The position numbers were made by a program, and so were the translations under genes. DNA of 64,000 bases from Polyangia bacterium (GTDB taxonomy: Bacteria > Myxococcota_A > Polyangia > Nannocystales > Nannocystaceae), in contig JAUIKS010000040.1 in the NCBI GenBank assembly GCA_030430565.1, positions 1 through 64,000 of the forward strand, written 5' to 3'. Shown here piece by piece: positions 63,015 through 64,000 of the stretch. Below the pieces are notes generated by a model. It did not search any database, was not told where the DNA came from, and saw only the letters and a list, made by a program, of their open reading frames with translations. Within the stretch, counting starts at the first letter, position 1. Each line of letters opens with the position of its first letter.

Positions 63015-64000
63015 ATGTTCGCTCCGCGCGCCCCCGCATCCTCGCTTTCCTCCCGTGACTCCTCCTCGATTTCCTCCTCGACCGCGGCCTCGTCGTTCGG
63101 GACACAATCGCGCGCTCGCGGGCTGCGCCCCCGCCCCCGCAGCTGGCTGCTCCTGCCGCTGCTGACGCTCGCGCTCGCGCTCCCGAGCACCTCCTGCAAG
63201 CCGAAGGGGACCCACGATCCGGCCACCGCCGGCAAGCCGGGAAAACGCGACCGCGGCAAGCGGGCGAAGCTGGGGCCGAAGCTGCCCGAGCCCCACAAGA
63301 TCCCGTCCGCGCCGCCGATGGGGATCGTCATCAATCAGCCGGCGGCCGTGCTCGCCGAGCTCTCGAGCTTCGTGCCGGGCGTCCCGGGGCCGCAGAGAGT
63401 CCTGCAGGACGCGCTGCGCAACCTCGGCCCCGACAGCTTCGCGCAGGCCGTCGCGCCCCAGATCGACGCCGGGCGACCGTGGCTCGCGGCGCACATGCAG
63501 GGCGAGCACATCGTTCACCTGCCGGTCCGCGCGGGCGGCATGAACGCCGTCGAGAACGCGCTGGCGAGCTTCGAAAAGCAAGGCAGCTTCGGCGCCGTCA
63601 CGCTGCCGCCCCCCCAGGCCAACCGCACGTCGAGCGCGTCCTTCGGCGGCCAGCCGATGCCGACCGTCAACGAGACCGCGCCCCACGTCGCCTGGCTCGA
63701 TCGCCGCAGCAAAACGCTCACGATCGCCAAGACGCTGCGGGGGATCGCGACGGGTCACGAGCTGCCGAGGGCCTACGGCGACCGCGGGCCGATCTGGGCG
63801 GCCGCCGGCCCCAAGTACACCGAGACGCTTTCCGGCGCCGACGACAACCCCTTCGGCCGGATCGTCGTGCGCGGCGAGAGCGTGCACAAGCTCGAGATCA
63901 TCGCCCAGGCCCATCCCGAGCGCGGCCTGCCAAAGACGCCGGAGCTCGCCGCGGGCGCGCTGACCGGCATGCTCGACGCGCCCGGCCTGGCGATCGGCGC
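63015..64000 (+). CDS. Lipoprotein-like secreted protein, 3' end outside the window
   Basis: An open frame runs from ATG 63015 to the right edge without a stop, at least 328 codons. The N-region is long, Ser/Arg-rich (about 40 residues), then a hydrophobic core (WLLLPLLTLALALPS) and STSC, which is a poor but possible lipobox. A Lys/Pro-rich tether follows, then mature domain parts GIVINQPAAVLAELSSFVPG and LAAHMQGEHIVHLPVR. I do not recognise the family. It is divergent from the GAPDH gene, with about 206 bp between starts. Confidence 0.75.
   Translation, partial: MFAPRAPASSLSSRDSSSISSSTAASSFGTQSRARGLRPRPRSWLLLPLLTLALALPSTSCKPKGTHDPATAGKPGKRDRGKRAKLGPKLPEPHKIPSAPPMGIVINQPAAVLAELSSFVPGVPGPQRVLQDALRNLGPDSFAQAVAPQIDAGRPWLAAHMQGEHIVHLPVRAGGMNAVENALASFEKQGSFGAVTLPPPQANRTSSASFGGQPMPTVNETAPHVAWLDRRSKTLTIAKTLRGIATGHELPRAYGDRGPIWAAAGPKYTETLSGADDNPFGRIVVRGESVHKLEIIAQAHPERGLPKTPELAAGALTGMLDAPGLAIG

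Overview
The window is a very GC-rich bacterial chromosome segment, dense in genes, and reads as a myxobacterium, most likely from the Nannocystis/Enhygromyxa/Plesiocystis side of the group. The support is taxonomic rather than a single marker. There is a MYXO-CTERM surface-sorting tail, a DUF4215-type Cys-rich module, an AgmX/PglI-type C-terminal domain, an MbnP/MbnH pair of the type first named from Myxococcus, and many lipoproteins whose lipobox is followed by a long Ser/Thr/Gly/Asp-rich tether. I see no rRNA, tRNA, CRISPR array, transposase or phage gene. The content looks like ordinary chromosome with family-specific accessory genes.

Layout, left to right. 1-1484 (minus): a hydrolase operon (alpha/beta hydrolase, dienelactone hydrolase, start of a DUF1971 gene). 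1576-5424 (plus): a CASTOR/POLLUX-type ion channel with an EF-hand-like loop before its pore, then an ECF-like sigma factor. 5567-7003 (minus): a MoaD/ThiS-like small protein and an Asp-box beta-propeller. 7565-10387 (plus): a double radical SAM protein and a Cys-rich lipoprotein. 10396-13185: FAH-family hydrolase, LPG-synthase-TM-type membrane protein and a DUF2505 protein. 13426-17291: a Bax1-like nuclease gene and an XPB-like helicase gene on the minus strand, separated by an opposite-strand Cys-rich lipoprotein gene. 17352-25248: CAP-domain surface protein, NRDE/TANGO2 protein, gpmI, a putative beta-barrel, an RlmI-like methyltransferase and hypotheticals.

25280-35039 (minus) is a complete MoxR-DUF58-BatX-BatA-BatB-BatC-BatD-BatE operon, with every junction after DUF58 a 4-bp stop/start overlap. 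35397-39802 holds an HtrA-like protease, a membrane-anchored hypothetical behind a terminator-like hairpin, and two Cys-containing lipoproteins. 39885-43641 (minus) carries a PcrA/UvrD helicase and a membrane histidine kinase. 44199-48766 is a divergon: a terpene synthase faces an RND/MMPL exporter coupled to a LolA-like carrier. 48873-54654 holds the MbnP/MbnH pair, lipoproteins, a sulfite-oxidase-like molybdoenzyme and an AgmX-like lipoprotein behind a 20-bp perfect palindrome. 54946-64000 holds NAD-dependent DNA ligase, an HesB/IscA protein, a c-heme propeller lipoprotein, GAPDH and a lipoprotein cut by the right edge.

The items most worth following are the double radical SAM protein, whose two halves repeat the same C-x29-C-x2-C-x5-C auxiliary spacing; the XPB-Bax1 helicase-nuclease pair with an inserted reverse gene and a Lys/Ser-rich insertion in the nuclease core; the channel with a built-in EF-hand-like loop; and the terpene synthase/RND/LolA divergon. 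All functional statements rest on reading motifs by eye. No database search was possible.
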